Origin: Desulfuromonas versatilis
GTDB taxonomy: Bacteria > Desulfobacterota > Desulfuromonadia > Desulfuromonadales > NIT-T3
Reading direction: 5' to 3'
NCBI RefSeq assembly: GCF_019704135.1
Contig: NZ_AP024355.1
Coordinates: forward strand, 3,975,034-4,039,033
Length of the DNA: 64,000 bases
The position numbers were made by a program, and so were the translations under genes. The notes beneath the pieces were generated by a model. It saw only the letters and a program-made list of their open reading frames with translations, searched no databases and was not told the DNA's origin. The first letter of the stretch is position 1; each line of letters opens with the position of its first letter. Below, one piece after another: positions 34,121-43,447 of the stretch.

Positions 34121-35962
34121 TTAATAATTGCCGGATTTGAGCTTCCGGTTGAGTTCCATTCGTTCGCCGAGCAGCGCGGCGTGCAGCTGGCCATTGCCCG
34201 CCTGCTCGGCGGTGCGCAGCCTGGCGTCGAGCTCGCGCACCTGCTGCTGCAGCCGCTCCTTGGCCACGGCACGGCGGCAGCCGTCGAAGACCCGCTCGAG
34301 GTCTTCGGCAAAGGCCGCGTCATCCTTTATAAGAATACCCGAGAGCAGCGCTTTTTGCTCTTCGCTGAGGCTCTCGCGGTGGAGAATTTCGCCGATGCGT
34401 TCCTCGTCCCCCGCATAGGCGACTGCCTCCCGGGCGATGGCGAGAACATCGCCGTTGGAGAAGAAGGCCTCCGGCCCCTCGGCGGCGACCCGGCCGCGCA
34501 CCTCGGGGTCGCGCAGCAGCATCAGCAGCAGCCACTGCTCGGCCTTGCTCCCCCCCGCCTGGGGCGGGGCCTCGCGGGGCCTGGCGGGACCCCCCTGCTG
34601 GCGCGGCGGCGCGGGCTGCGCCGCGGGGTGCCCCGGAGGCGGCTCCGGAGGCCGGGCCGGCTGCTGCTGGCGGCGGGGGATCTTCTGCCGCAGCAGCGCC
34701 TCGTCGAGCCCCGTGCGGGCCGCCAGGGCCTTCAGATACAGGCTGCGCTCGATGTCGCCGGGGAGCAGCCGCAGCTGCTCCAGCACCTGCTCGGCGGCGC
34801 GGGCCTTGCCTTCGATGTTCTCGCCCTGGGCGGCGAGGATGTTCTCCATGAACACCTCGAACACCGGGCGCGCCGCCTCAAGGCGCTCGCGGAAGGTCTC
34901 GGCCCCATGCTTGCCGATGAAGGAGTCGGGGTCCTCGCCGGGGTCGAGCCCGACCACCGCCACCGACAGCCCCCCTGGAAGCAGCGCCTCCATGGCCCGG
35001 AAGGTCGCCTTCTGGCCGGCGCTGTCCTGGTCGAAGAGCAGCAGCACCCGCTTGGCGTAGCGCTTGAGCAGCTCCGCGTGCTCCTCGGTCAGAGCCGTGC
35101 CGCAGGTGGCCACCGCGTTGCAAAAGCCGGCGCGGTGCAGGGCCAGCTGGTCGAAATACCCCTCGACGACGATCACCTCGTCGGTCTTGCGCATCTCCTC
35201 GCGGGCCAGGGAGAGCCCGTAGAGCACCCGCGACTTGTGGTAGATGGGCGACTCGGGCGAATTGATGTACTTGGGCAACGAGTCGTCGAGCACCCGCCCG
35301 CCGAAGGCCACCACCCGCCCCGAGGGGTCGCTGATGGGAAACAGCAGGCGGTTGCGGAACAGATCGTAGTCCCCCCGCCCCTCTTTGCCGGGGCGGATCA
35401 ACCCCAGCTGACGCGCCCACTCGGGGTCAAAGCCCTTCTGCGCCAGGTGCTCGGCGAGCGCCTCCCAGCGCGCCGGGGCGAAGCCCAGGCGGTGCGAGCG
35501 GGCCGCCTCGCCGCCGTAGCCGCGGTCGCGCAGGTAACGCCGCCCCGGCGCCCCTTCGGGCGCCTCGAGCAGCAGCTGGTGGTAGAACTCGCAGGCCACC
35601 TCGCTGATGCGCAGCAGCCGCTCGCGCTCCTCGCGGCGCTTCTCCTCGGCGGGGCTGAGTCGCTCCTCCTCCACCTCGATGCCGACCCGCTCGCCCAGGC
35701 GGCGCACCGCCTCGGGAAACGAGAGCCCTTCCATGCGCATCAGGAAGGAAAAGACGTTGCCCCCCTCGCCGCAGCCGAAGCAGTGAAAGATCTGCCGCGG
35801 CGCGTTGACGTTGAAGGAAGGGGTCTTCTCCGCGTGGAACGGGCAGAGCCCCTGGTGGTTGGCCCCCGAGCGCTTGAGCGGCAGGTAGCTCGAAACCACG
35901 TCGACGATATCGACCCGGTCGCGGATCTCCTGGATCTTCTCTTCGGGTATCCGTCCGCTCAT
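34121..35962 (-). CDS. dnaG: DNA primase DnaG
   Basis: 613 aa. N-terminal zinc finger CPFHAEKTPSFNV...HCFGCGEGGNVFSFLM, the RNA-polymerase core with LYGLSLAREEM and VVEGYFDQLALH (TOPRIM start), then VLLLFDQDSAGQKA and GEDPDSF for metal binding, a Pro/Gln-rich linker near residue 450, and a C-terminal helicase-binding domain. It makes RNA primers at the replication fork. Its start overlaps the mutS2 stop by 4 bp (ATGA), so it is translationally coupled. Ribosome site is in the mutS2 end. The downstream gene is rpoD. Confidence 0.97.
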   Translation of the reverse strand: MSGRIPEEKIQEIRDRVDIVDVVSSYLPLKRSGANHQGLCPFHAEKTPSFNVNAPRQIFHCFGCGEGGNVFSFLMRMEGLSFPEAVRRLGERVGIEVEEERLSPAEEKRREERERLLRISEVACEFYHQLLLEAPEGAPGRRYLRDRGYGGEAARSHRLGFAPARWEALAEHLAQKGFDPEWARQLGLIRPGKEGRGDYDLFRNRLLFPISDPSGRVVAFGGRVLDDSLPKYINSPESPIYHKSRVLYGLSLAREEMRKTDEVIVVEGYFDQLALHRAGFCNAVATCGTALTEEHAELLKRYAKRVLLLFDQDSAGQKATFRAMEALLPGGLSVAVVGLDPGEDPDSFIGKHGAETFRERLEAARPVFEVFMENILAAQGENIEGKARAAEQVLEQLRLLPGDIERSLYLKALAARTGLDEALLRQKIPRRQQQPARPPEPPPGHPAAQPAPPRQQGGPARPREAPPQAGGSKAEQWLLLMLLRDPEVRGRVAAEGPEAFFSNGDVLAIAREAVAYAGDEERIGEILHRESLSEEQKALLSGILIKDDAAFAEDLERVFDGCRRAVAKERLQQQVRELDARLRTAEQAGNGQLHAALLGERMELNRKLKSGNY

Positions 35963-38322
35963 GCCCCCCTCAACTCGACCACGGTGACGTTGTCCCCGCC
36001 CTGGGCCACGTCGGCGGCGTGAAACGCCCTGACCTCGCGGTGGCCTGCCAGGTACTCGCGCACCGCCTTGCGCAGGATCCCCTCGCCGGCGCCGTGCACC
36101 ACCTCGACCTGGCGCTGGTTGGCGAGCAGCGCGTCATCGAGAAATCGGTCGAGCAGCAGCAACGCCTCCTCGGCGCGCTTGCCGATCAGCAGCAGCCGCG
36201 GGTTGAAGCCGCCGCGCTCCACCGAGCTGCGCACCCGCCCGGCGGGGCGCTTGCCGGCGAATCGCCGCGGCCTGAATTGCTCGAGCTGCTCCAGGGGCAG
36301 GCGCAGCTTCTTGCCAAGCACCGAGAGCTCCACCTCGCTCCCCTGAACCCGCACCACCTCCCCCTCGGTCCCCAGCGAGGTGATGCGCAGAATTTCCCCG
36401 ACCCGGGTTTCCCGGGGCACCTGCCCCTGGCGGCGCGGCTCGGGGCGCTTTTCGGCCAGGCTCTCGCCGACCTCGCGCAGCTCGCCGACCATGCGCGCCT
36501 GCTGCTGCACCTCGACGCCCTCGCGGGCCTGGCGCAGCAGCTCCTTGATCTTGCCTTCCGCCTCGCGCACCAGCTGCTCGCCGCGGCGGGTCGCCTTGGC
36601 GAGGATGCCCCTTTTTTGCTCCTCAAACTCCTCAAGCAGGCGCTTGCGCTTGTCGCGCTCCTGGCGGGCTCGCTCGCGCAGGGTCGCGGCCTCGGCCCGG
36701 TCGGCCTCCAGCTCGCGGCTGAGGCGGTTGAGCCGCTCGAGCACTTCGAGCCCCTCGCGCTGGTCGCTGCCCAGATACCCCTCGGCACGGGCCAGCACCT
36801 CTTCGGGCAGCCCCAGGCGGCGGGCGATGGTGAAGGCGCTGCTCGCCCCGGGAATACCGTAGTGCAGCCGGTAGGTCGGCGCCAGGGTCTGGCTGTCGAA
36901 CTCGACGGCAGCGTTTTCCACCCGGGCCTGCAGGTGGGCGTAGCCCTTAACCAGGTTGAGGTGGGTGGTCACCACGGTACGCGCCCCCCGGGCCCGCAGG
37001 CTGTCGAGCACGGCCATGGCCAGCGCCCCCCCCTCGGCGGGGTCGGTGCCGGTGCCGGCCTCGTCGAGCAGCACCAACGACTCGCCGTCGGCCTCGCGCA
37101 GGATCCGCCCGATGCGGGTCAGGTGCCCCGAAAAGGTCGACAGGTTCTCCTCGATGCTCTGCTCGTCGCCGATGTCGGCGAACACCCGGGCGAAGCGCCC
37201 CACCCGGCTGTCGGGGTGACAGGGGATGTGCAATCCCGAGCGCACCAGCAGGGTCAGCAGCCCCAGGGTCTTGAGGGCCACGGTCTTGCCGCCGGTGTTG
37301 GGGCCGCTGATCACCAGGGTGTCGATCCCTTCGCCGAGCAGCAAATCGACGGGAATCGCCTCGCCCTGGCGGGCCGTGCCGTCGGCGTTGAACAGCAGCA
37401 GCGGATGACGGGCGGCCTTGAGCTCCACCAGCGGCTGTTCCACCAGGCGCGGCGCGACGCCGTCGCTGGCCAGGCTGAAGCGGGCCGCGGCGGCGACGAA
37501 ATCGAGGCGGCCGAGAATCCGTTGGTTGCCGGCCAGGGGCTCGGCTTCGACCCGCACCTGCCCGGAGAGCCGGCGCAGGATGCGCTCTTCCTCCCGCTTC
37601 TCCTCGCGCAGCTGGGTCTGCAACTCGTTGTTCCACTCCAGCACCGAGACCGGCTCGACGTAGAGGGTCTGGCCGCTGGCCGATTCGTCGTGGATGAAGC
37701 CCTTGACCTGGCCACGGTGGTCGGCCCGCACCGGCACCACGTAGCGCCCGCCGCGCTCGGTGATGATCCGGTCCTGGAAGGCGCCGGCCAGCCGCTCCGA
37801 GTTGAGCAGCGCCTCGAGGGAGCGCTTGATCCGCGCGCGCAGCTGCAGCAGCCGCTGGCGGATCTCGCCCAGCTCGAAAGAGGCCCCGTCGAGGATCTCG
37901 CCGCGGGCGCCGATGCTCTCGCGAACCGCCCGGCGCAGCTCCTTGAGCCCGTCCAACCCCTCGGCCAGGGCGCCGAGGCGCGGCGCCCGCTCGCGGCCGC
38001 CGAAATAACCGCGGCACTGGTGGGCGGCCTCGGCACTGGCGAGCACCTCGAGCAGCGCCTCGGGCTGCAGCCAGGTCCCCTCGGCGCGCAGGTGGCGCAG
38101 CAGCTCGCGCAGGTCGCTGCTGCCGCCGACGGGCGGACTGCCCTGCTGGCCGATCAGCGCGCACATCTCGGTGATCTGTGCCAGCGACTCGGCCACCTGC
38201 TCGGCAGCCGGCAGGGGCGCAAGCGCCTCGACCAGCATGCGGCCGGGGACCGTGACGGTGAATCCGGCCAGCAGCTGCTTGATCTTGTCGTACTCCAGGA
38301 CCCGGAGGGTTTCCTCGATCAT
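35959..38322 (-). CDS. mutS2: Endonuclease MutS2
   Basis: 787 aa. Core helices, then the MutS ATPase with ISGPNTGGKT (Walker A), LVLLDEAGTGTDPAEGG (Walker B) and HLNLVKGYAH. After a coiled-coil clamp (LNRLSRELEADRAEAATLRERARQERDKRKRLLEEFEEQ, in brief a 60-residue helix), the C-terminus carries a KOW-like part and the Smr domain, VEVVHGAGEGILRKAVREYL. Unlike MutS, it lacks the mismatch-sensing domain I. In other bacteria it limits recombination or rescues collided ribosomes. The CvpA stop immediately precedes its ATG (TAG-ATG), so the genes are coupled. Confidence 0.95.
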   Translation of the reverse strand: MIEETLRVLEYDKIKQLLAGFTVTVPGRMLVEALAPLPAAEQVAESLAQITEMCALIGQQGSPPVGGSSDLRELLRHLRAEGTWLQPEALLEVLASAEAAHQCRGYFGGRERAPRLGALAEGLDGLKELRRAVRESIGARGEILDGASFELGEIRQRLLQLRARIKRSLEALLNSERLAGAFQDRIITERGGRYVVPVRADHRGQVKGFIHDESASGQTLYVEPVSVLEWNNELQTQLREEKREEERILRRLSGQVRVEAEPLAGNQRILGRLDFVAAAARFSLASDGVAPRLVEQPLVELKAARHPLLLFNADGTARQGEAIPVDLLLGEGIDTLVISGPNTGGKTVALKTLGLLTLLVRSGLHIPCHPDSRVGRFARVFADIGDEQSIEENLSTFSGHLTRIGRILREADGESLVLLDEAGTGTDPAEGGALAMAVLDSLRARGARTVVTTHLNLVKGYAHLQARVENAAVEFDSQTLAPTYRLHYGIPGASSAFTIARRLGLPEEVLARAEGYLGSDQREGLEVLERLNRLSRELEADRAEAATLRERARQERDKRKRLLEEFEEQKRGILAKATRRGEQLVREAEGKIKELLRQAREGVEVQQQARMVGELREVGESLAEKRPEPRRQGQVPRETRVGEILRITSLGTEGEVVRVQGSEVELSVLGKKLRLPLEQLEQFRPRRFAGKRPAGRVRSSVERGGFNPRLLLIGKRAEEALLLLDRFLDDALLANQRQVEVVHGAGEGILRKAVREYLAGHREVRAFHAADVAQGGDNVTVVELRGA

Positions 38323-38829
38323 CTAGATTCCGGTACCTTCAGGCTGTTCGGCAAACGCCCGGCCGCTGCCCTGGAACACCGCCTCGCCCAGCTCGACAAA
38401 GGGCGGCGCCAGTTCCGCTTCCTTCAGCGAGCGCTGCATGGCGCTGGGCAGATTGGCCAGGGAGAGGCCGAAAAGCACCACGGCCAGCAGCACGCCCCCC
38501 TGCACCAGGCCGAAGAAGCCGCCAGCCACCCGGTTGAGGCCACCGAGAAAGATCAGCTTGACGAAACGCGACAGCAGGTAGCCCAGCACCCCGAAGAACA
38601 TCACCGTGGCCAGAAACAGCGCCAAAAAGGCGCCGATCACGCAGAGCCGGGCCGGCAGGCCGAAGCTGCCGACCATCAGCTCGGCCAGCGGGGCATGGTA
38701 GCGAAAGGCGAGAAACGCCCCCACCAGCAGGCCGGCCAGGGAACAGACCTCCTTGAGCAGGCCGCGCAGCAGCCCCTTGATGATGAAGCCCCCCAGGATC
38801 ACCAGGATGGCGATGTCCACGAAATTCAT
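38323..38829 (-). CDS. cvpA: CvpA-family membrane protein
   Basis: 168 aa from the ATG at 38829; the frame to 38910 lacks support. Four hydrophobic segments: VDIAILVILGGFIIKGLLRGLLKEVCSLAGLLVGAFLAF, then LCVIGAFLALFLATVMFFGVLGYLL, then GGFFGLVQGGVLLAVVLFGLSL. The motif DxxILxxLxxGxxxGLxRGLxxE at the start is the CvpA signature. CvpA is named for colicin V production. Its role in envelope integrity is known but not its mechanism. It lies between yqeY and mutS2, the common cvpA-mutS2 order. Confidence 0.88.
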   Translation of the reverse strand: MNFVDIAILVILGGFIIKGLLRGLLKEVCSLAGLLVGAFLAFRYHAPLAELMVGSFGLPARLCVIGAFLALFLATVMFFGVLGYLLSRFVKLIFLGGLNRVAGGFFGLVQGGVLLAVVLFGLSLANLPSAMQRSLKEAELAPPFVELGEAVFQGSGRAFAEQPEGTGI

Positions 38830-38866
38830 CGCTCGCTTCCGTTCCAGGCTCGTTCGCCGGGGCGGG

Positions 38867-39310
38867 TCAGGCCAGGCGCGCCTTGACCAACTCGCTGACC
38901 ACCCGGCCATCGGCGCGGCCGACGGTCTTGGCGGAGACGATCTTCATCACCTTGCCCATGTCGCGCATGGAAGAGGCGCCGGTCTCGGCGATCGCCTCCT
39001 CGATGAGCTGCCTGATTTCCTCTTCGCCGAGCTGGCTCGGCAGAAACTCCTGGACGATGGCCAGTTCAGCCTCTTCCTTCTCGGCCAGGTCGGGCCGCTG
39101 GTTGTCGCGGTAGACCTGGGCCGCCTCGCGGCGCTGCTTGACCAGGGTGGAGAGCACGCCGATCACTTCCTGATCGTCCAGCTCCCGGCGTGCATCGATC
39201 TCGCGGTTCTTGATGGCGGTGCGCATCAGGCGGATGACGTTGAGCCGGTCGCTCTCCTTGGCCTTCATGGCCTCTTTCATCGCCGCCAGCAGGTCGTTCT
39301 GAATACTCAT
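38867..39310 (-). CDS. GatB/YqeY-domain protein
   Basis: 147 aa. QNDLLAAMKEAMKAKESDRLNVIRLMRTAIKNREIDARRELDDQEVIGVLSTLVKQRREA in outline is the YqeY helix bundle, followed by FLPSQLGEEEIRQLIEEAI and MGKVMKIVSAKTVGRADGRVVSELV. The domain resembles the tRNA-binding tail of GatB, so it may touch tRNA, but no function is proven. The end lies 38 bp before cvpA. In related bacteria rpsU often precedes it, but here a large intergenic palindrome does (39409-39648). Confidence 0.88.
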   Translation of the reverse strand: MSIQNDLLAAMKEAMKAKESDRLNVIRLMRTAIKNREIDARRELDDQEVIGVLSTLVKQRREAAQVYRDNQRPDLAEKEEAELAIVQEFLPSQLGEEEIRQLIEEAIAETGASSMRDMGKVMKIVSAKTVGRADGRVVSELVKARLA

Positions 39311-39408
39311 GGTTGTCTACCCTTCAGGTCAGTTGCCCGACCAGCGCAAAGAGGGCAGCCGGTCGGACCGGTGCCCCTTTGATAAGTTGAATTCGATGTT
39401 TCTATTAT

Positions 39409-39648
39409 CACGAAGGACACGCAGGGCACGAAGTTAAAACCTTTATCCCAAAAAACCTCAATCAGCCACGGATAAGATCGGATAACATCTGATAAACCAA
39501 AGGCAATGCCATTTTACAGAGCATGACCTTCCGGAATTCGATCCGAATTCTTTTTATGCCTTTAAAATCCGATTTGATCAGATTTGATCCGTGGCCAAAT
39601 ATGTTTTCAGATTAACGGGTTCAGCTTTTCTTCGTGTCCTTCGTGGTG
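39409..39648. repeat. Large imperfect palindrome of CACGAAGGACAC-type repeats
   Basis: The left arm has CACGAAGGACACGCAGGGCACGAAG (39409-39433 in pieces) and GCCACGGATAAGATCGGAT; the right arm, inverted, has GTGTCCTTCGTGGTG (39634-39648) and ATTTGATCCGTGGCC. The arms enclose about 70 AT-rich bases. This fills the spacer between hisIE and yqeY and is the same family as 4984-5085 and 63901-63978. Confidence 0.65.
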
Positions 39649-39668
39649 AAAAAGCCTTTAAGAAAAAG

Positions 39669-40358
39669 TCATTTAGACCGACTTTCCTTTTCCTCGATGC
39701 CGGAGAGCCCGAAACGTCGCCGCAGCTCGTCGTAGACCCGCTCGGGGGGCAGGTCGTAGTAGCCGAGCAGCACCAGGGTGTGGAAAAACAGGTCGGCGGC
39801 CTCGTAGACCACCTGCTCCGGGTCTCCACCCTTGCCGGCGACGGCGGTCTCGGTGGCCTCCTCGCCGATCTTGCCGAGGATCTTGTCGAGCCCCTTGGCG
39901 AACAGGGAGGCGACGTAGGACTTTTCCGTGGGGTTCTGGCGCCGCTCCTGGATGACGTGGTAGAGCGCATCGAGGATGTCCTTGCGGGCGTAGATGGCGG
40001 TGGCGTCCACCTCCTTCTCCCCCTCGACGCGCACCGCCCCGCGTTCCCACTTGCGGTAGAAGCAGGTGCGATGGCCGGTGTGGCAGGCGGTGCCCTGCTG
40101 GTCGACGGTCAGCAGCAGGCAGTCGGCATCGCAGTCGAAGCGGATGTCGATGAGCCGCTGCACGTGCCCGGAGCTCTCCCCCTTCATCCACAGCTTGCGC
40201 CGGGAGCGGGAGTAGTAATGGACCTTGCCGGTGGCCAGGGTTTTGTCCACCGCCTCGGCGTTCATGAAGGCCATCATCAGCACCTCGCCCTCGGCGTCGC
40301 GGGCGATGGCCGGGATCAGGCCGTCCCTGTCGAATCTCAACTGTTGGGTAAGAGACAT
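39669..40358 (-). CDS. hisIE: Phosphoribosyl-AMP cyclohydrolase/phosphoribosyl-ATP pyrophosphatase
   Basis: A 229-aa two-domain enzyme for steps 2 and 3 of histidine synthesis. HisI (about 1-115): [51 protein letters not shown] with the zinc and catalytic Cys residues. HisE (about 120-215): [47 protein letters not shown]. The gene is the last of the his cluster here (hisF lies 95 bp upstream, across a hairpin repeat). The order I-E fusion is common. All known catalytic motifs are present. Confidence 0.95.
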   Translation of the reverse strand: MSLTQQLRFDRDGLIPAIARDAEGEVLMMAFMNAEAVDKTLATGKVHYYSRSRRKLWMKGESSGHVQRLIDIRFDCDADCLLLTVDQQGTACHTGHRTCFYRKWERGAVRVEGEKEVDATAIYARKDILDALYHVIQERRQNPTEKSYVASLFAKGLDKILGKIGEEATETAVAGKGGDPEQVVYEAADLFFHTLVLLGYYDLPPERVYDELRRRFGLSGIEEKESRSK

Positions 40359-40368
40359 TTGTAAACCT

Positions 40369-40450
40369 CGTGAGGCGTGAGGGGTGAAGGGTGAGGAGGA
40401 AAACCAGATTCGACTGTCAACCCCTCACTCCTCACCCCTCACTCCTCACC
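40369..40450. repeat. GTGAGGGGTGA-type inverted repeat between hisF and hisIE
   Basis: Left arm CGTGAGGCGTGAGGGGTGAAGG (40369-40390) is followed by GTGAGG, and right arm CCCCTCACTCCTCACCCCTC (40421-40440) is followed by ACTCCTCACC. The arms are runs of degenerate heptamers and would form a hairpin in the transcript. Confidence 0.7.
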
Positions 40451-40453
40451 ATT

Positions 40454-41221
40454 CTAAAGCCTGACCGCCACGCCGTGCCGCTGCAGGTATTCCTTGCACT
40501 CGTGGATGGTGTGCTCGCGGAAGTGGAAGATGCTGGCCGCCAGCGCCGCGTCGGCACCTCCTTCGACCAGACCTTCGCGGATATGTTCCAGGTTGCCGAC
40601 GCCGCCCGAGGCGATCACCGGGATCTCCACCCGGTCGCTGATGGCGCGGGTCAGGGCGATGTCGTAGCCGTCCTTGGTGCCGTCCTTGTCCATGGAGGTC
40701 AGCAGGACCTCGCCGGCGCCGTACTGCTCCATGCGCACCGCCCACTCGACCACGTCGATGCCGGTGGGGTTACGCCCGCCATGGGTGTAGACCTCCCAGG
40801 CCTGCGGGTCGGAGCCGGGCACGCGGCGGGCGTCGATGGCCACCACGATGCACTGGGAACCGAAGCGCTCGGCCGCCTCGCGGACGAACTCAGGGCGGTG
40901 CACCGCCGCGGTGTTGATCGAGACCTTGTCGGCGCCGGCGTTGAGCAGGTTGCGGATGTCGGCGATCTCGCGCACCCCGCCGCCCACGGTCAGGGGCATG
41001 AAGACCCGCTCGGCGGTGCGGGCGACCACGTCGAGGATGATGCCGCGCTTGTCGCTGGAAGCGGTGATGTCGAGAAAGGTCAGCTCGTCGGCGCCCTGGG
41101 CGTCGTAGGCCTCGGCCGCCTCCACCGGGTCGCCGGCGTCGCGCAGCTCGAGGAACTGGACCCCCTTGACGACGCGGCCGTCCTTGACGTCGAGGCAGGG
41201 TATGATGCGTTTGGTCAGCAT
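40454..41221 (-). CDS. hisF: Imidazole glycerol phosphate synthase, cyclase subunit
   Basis: 255 aa, a TIM barrel. [21 protein letters not shown] at the start holds the catalytic Asp (D11), and [17 protein letters not shown] and [17 protein letters not shown] the phosphate-binding loops, with the second Asp in [14 protein letters not shown] (D130 region). HisF uses ammonia from HisH to form the imidazole ring and AICAR. It sits downstream of hisA across two palindromes (41286-41368) and upstream of hisIE. Confidence 0.97.
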   Translation of the reverse strand: MLTKRIIPCLDVKDGRVVKGVQFLELRDAGDPVEAAEAYDAQGADELTFLDITASSDKRGIILDVVARTAERVFMPLTVGGGVREIADIRNLLNAGADKVSINTAAVHRPEFVREAAERFGSQCIVVAIDARRVPGSDPQAWEVYTHGGRNPTGIDVVEWAVRMEQYGAGEVLLTSMDKDGTKDGYDIALTRAISDRVEIPVIASGGVGNLEHIREGLVEGGADAALAASIFHFREHTIHECKEYLQRHGVAVRL

Positions 41222-41285
41222 GGGCGTTCGCTCAACTTATGCATGGTGCCGCCAATTTTCAAGGGCGGCGGGATTTTTTATTATC

Positions 41286-41368
41286 GTAGGGGCGAACCTA
41301 TGTGTTCGCCCTTGGCGGAGACCGGCAGAGATCCGACAAGCAGGGCAGACACGCTGGTCTGCCCCTAC
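41286..41368 (-). repeat. Two TAGGGGC-family palindromes between hisA and hisF
   Basis: 41286-41311 (GTAGGGGCGAACC-TATGT-GTTCGCCC) and 41343-41368 (GGGCAGACACGCTGGTCTGCCCCTAC) face each other. Base 41365-41367 (CTA) is the TAG stop of hisA, so the second element begins at the stop codon. Confidence 0.8.
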
Positions 41369-42096
41369 CGGCCCTTTTTGGTCAGCGCCACGGCCTCGCG
41401 CAGATCCAGCGCACCGGTGTAGATGGCCTTGCCGGTGATCACCCCGACCACCCCGGAGCTTTCGATGGCCAGCAGGTTTTCGATGTCCCTGAGGCTGGAG
41501 ACACCGCCCGAGGCGATGACCGGGATGTTGATCGATTCGGCGAGTTGGCGGGTCGCCTCGATGTTGGGCCCCTGCATCATGCCGTCGCGGGCGATGTCTG
41601 TGTAGATGATCGCCTCGACGCCGAATCCTTCCATCTCGCGGGCCATTTCGCTGGCGCGCTTCTCGGTGACGTCGGCCCAGCCGCGCACCGCCACCAGGCC
41701 GTCCTTGGCGTCGATGCCGACGACGATGCGCCCCGGAAATTTCCTGCAGGCCTCCTCGACCAGCCCGGGGTTCTCCTTGGCCACGGTGCCGAGGATCACC
41801 CGGTCGACGCCGAGCTCGAGATAGGCCTCGATGGTGGCCAGGTCGCGGATGCCGCCGCCCAGTTCGGAGGGGATGTCGATGGCCTCGACGATCGCCTTGA
41901 TCGCCTCGCGGTTTTTCGGCACCCCGGCGAAGGCGCCGTCGAGATCAACGATATGCAGCAGCTCGCCCCCCTGCTCCTGCCAGATGCGCGCCTGGGCGGC
42001 GGGGTCGTCGTGGTAGACCGTGTCCTTTTCCATCAGCCCCTGCTCCAGGCGGACGCAGCGGCCGTTTTTCAGATCGATTGCCGGCAGGATGATCAT
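41365..42096 (-). CDS. hisA: ProFAR isomerase HisA
   Basis: 243 aa from the ATG at 42096; the longer frame to 42246 is only the hisH spacer. [17 protein letters not shown] holds the first catalytic Asp, VGIDAKDG and [15 protein letters not shown] (second Asp) follow, with [14 protein letters not shown] for phosphate binding. It converts ProFAR to PRFAR, step 4 of histidine synthesis. The normal HisA length is about 245. The TAG stop lies in a palindromic repeat. Confidence 0.96.
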   Translation of the reverse strand: MIILPAIDLKNGRCVRLEQGLMEKDTVYHDDPAAQARIWQEQGGELLHIVDLDGAFAGVPKNREAIKAIVEAIDIPSELGGGIRDLATIEAYLELGVDRVILGTVAKENPGLVEEACRKFPGRIVVGIDAKDGLVAVRGWADVTEKRASEMAREMEGFGVEAIIYTDIARDGMMQGPNIEATRQLAESINIPVIASGGVSSLRDIENLLAIESSGVVGVITGKAIYTGALDLREAVALTKKGR

Positions 42097-42108
42097 GGTG
42101 AACCTTTC

Positions 42109-42159
42109 GTAGGGGCAGGCCTCGTGCCTGCCCGGGGCACCCACAAGGGGCGCCCCTAC
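42109..42159 (-). repeat. Two palindromes between hisH and hisA
   Basis: 42109-42133 (GTAGGGGCAGGC-CTCGT-GCCTGCCC) and 42135-42159 (GGGCACCC-ACAAG-GGGCGCCCCTAC). Bases 42156-42158 (CTA) are the TAG stop of hisH. Confidence 0.8.
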
Positions 42160-42779
42160 ATTTCGCCGAAATTTTTGAAAATACTCAGCCCCACATGCTG
42201 GCTCTTTTCCGGGTGGAACTGGGTGGCCAGGATGTTGTCGCGCCACAGCGCGGCGCAGAACTCCACCTCGCCGTAGCGGCAGCTGGCGGCGATATCCCCC
42301 GCATTCTCCGCGGCGCAGTAGTAAGAGTGGACGAAGTAGACGAAGCTGCCGTCCTCGATGCCGTTGAAGATCGGCGCCGGGCGGCGGATGCGGATGTTGT
42401 TCCAGCCCATGTGCGGCACCTTGAGCCGCTCGCCCTTCTCGAGCATGCCCGAGGGGAAGCGCAGCACCTTGCCGGGGATCAGCCCCAGGCCCTGGTGGCG
42501 GCCGAACTCCTCGCTTTCGTCGAAGAGCATCTGCATGCCGACGCAGATGCCGAGCAGCGGCTTGCCGGCCGCGACGTGGGCCCGCAGCGGCTCGACGAAG
42601 CCCCCTTCACGCAGGTTGTGAATGCAGTCGCGAAAGGCGCCGACGCCGGGCAGTACCACCTTCTCGGCCGAAGCGATGTCCGCCGGGTCGCTGCTGACGC
42701 GGGCGCTGAAGCCGAGGGTCTCGAAGGCCTTCTGCACGCTGCGCAGGTTGCCCATCTCGTAATCGATGATGTTGATCAT
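42156..42779 (-). CDS. hisH: Imidazole glycerol phosphate synthase, glutaminase subunit
   Basis: 207 aa, class I glutamine amidotransferase. [18 protein letters not shown] contains the nucleophile Cys in GICVGMQ, and [13 protein letters not shown] contains the catalytic His and Glu. [20 protein letters not shown] is the usual start. It supplies ammonia to HisF through a tunnel. It lies just 6 bp downstream of hisB and 60 bp upstream of hisA. Confidence 0.97.
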   Translation of the reverse strand: MINIIDYEMGNLRSVQKAFETLGFSARVSSDPADIASAEKVVLPGVGAFRDCIHNLREGGFVEPLRAHVAAGKPLLGICVGMQMLFDESEEFGRHQGLGLIPGKVLRFPSGMLEKGERLKVPHMGWNNIRIRRPAPIFNGIEDGSFVYFVHSYYCAAENAGDIAASCRYGEVEFCAALWRDNILATQFHPEKSQHVGLSIFKNFGEM

Positions 42780-42785
42780 GGCGCG

Positions 42786-43376
42786 CTATTCCAGTTTACC
42801 CTTGGTCGAGAGCACCCCCTTGACCCGCGGGTCGAAGCCGGTGGCCTCGTCGAGAGCCCGGGCGAAGGCCTTGAAGATTCCCTCGATGATGTGGTGCAGG
42901 TTGTCGCCGTAGGCCAGGTTGACGTGCAGGTTGGCGCCGGCGTGGTTGCAAAAGGCGACGAAGAACTCCTCGACCAGCTCGGTGTCGAAGTCGCCGACCT
43001 TTGCCTTGGGCATGTCGACGTTGAACACCAGGAACGGTCGCCCGGAAAAGTCGATGATCACCGAGGCGAGCGCCTCGTGCATCGGCATGGTGCCGCGCCC
43101 GTAGCGGCGCACCCCCTGCTTGTCGCCGAGGGCCTGCTTGAAGGCCTCGCCGAGGCAGATGCCGATGTCCTCCACTGTGTGGTGGGCGTCGATCTCGATG
43201 TCGCCGGTCGCCTCGACCTCCAGGTCGAAAAAGCCGTGGCGGGCCACCTGGGTCAGCATGTGGTCGAGAAACGGCACCGAGGTGCTGATGCGGTTCTTCC
43301 CCTCCCCGTTCAGCTCCAGGCTCAGGCGGATGTCGGTTTCCTTGGTCTTGCGTTCGATTTTCGCGCTGCGGCCCAT
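42786..43376 (-). CDS. hisB: Imidazoleglycerol-phosphate dehydratase
   Basis: 196 aa from the ATG at 43376. It is the single-domain form without the phosphatase fused in enterobacteria. Metal-binding histidines lie in [25 protein letters not shown] and [14 protein letters not shown]. It removes water from imidazoleglycerol phosphate (step 6). The phosphatase for step 8 must be encoded elsewhere. The longer upstream frame to 43706 overlaps hisD and is rejected. Confidence 0.96.
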   Translation of the reverse strand: MGRSAKIERKTKETDIRLSLELNGEGKNRISTSVPFLDHMLTQVARHGFFDLEVEATGDIEIDAHHTVEDIGICLGEAFKQALGDKQGVRRYGRGTMPMHEALASVIIDFSGRPFLVFNVDMPKAKVGDFDTELVEEFFVAFCNHAGANLHVNLAYGDNLHHIIEGIFKAFARALDEATGFDPRVKGVLSTKGKLE

Positions 43377-43400
43377 GGTGATCTCCGATGGCGATGGTGG

Positions 43401-43447
43401 GGGCGATCCCGGGGATCGCCCTGGGCGAATACGTGATTCGCCCCTAC
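43401..43447 (-). repeat. Palindromes between hisD and hisB
   Basis: GGGCGATCCCGGGGATCGCCC (43401-43421) and GGGCGAATACGTGATTCGCCC with a final CTAC (43423-43447). Bases 43444-43446 (CTA) are the TAG stop of hisD. Confidence 0.75.
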
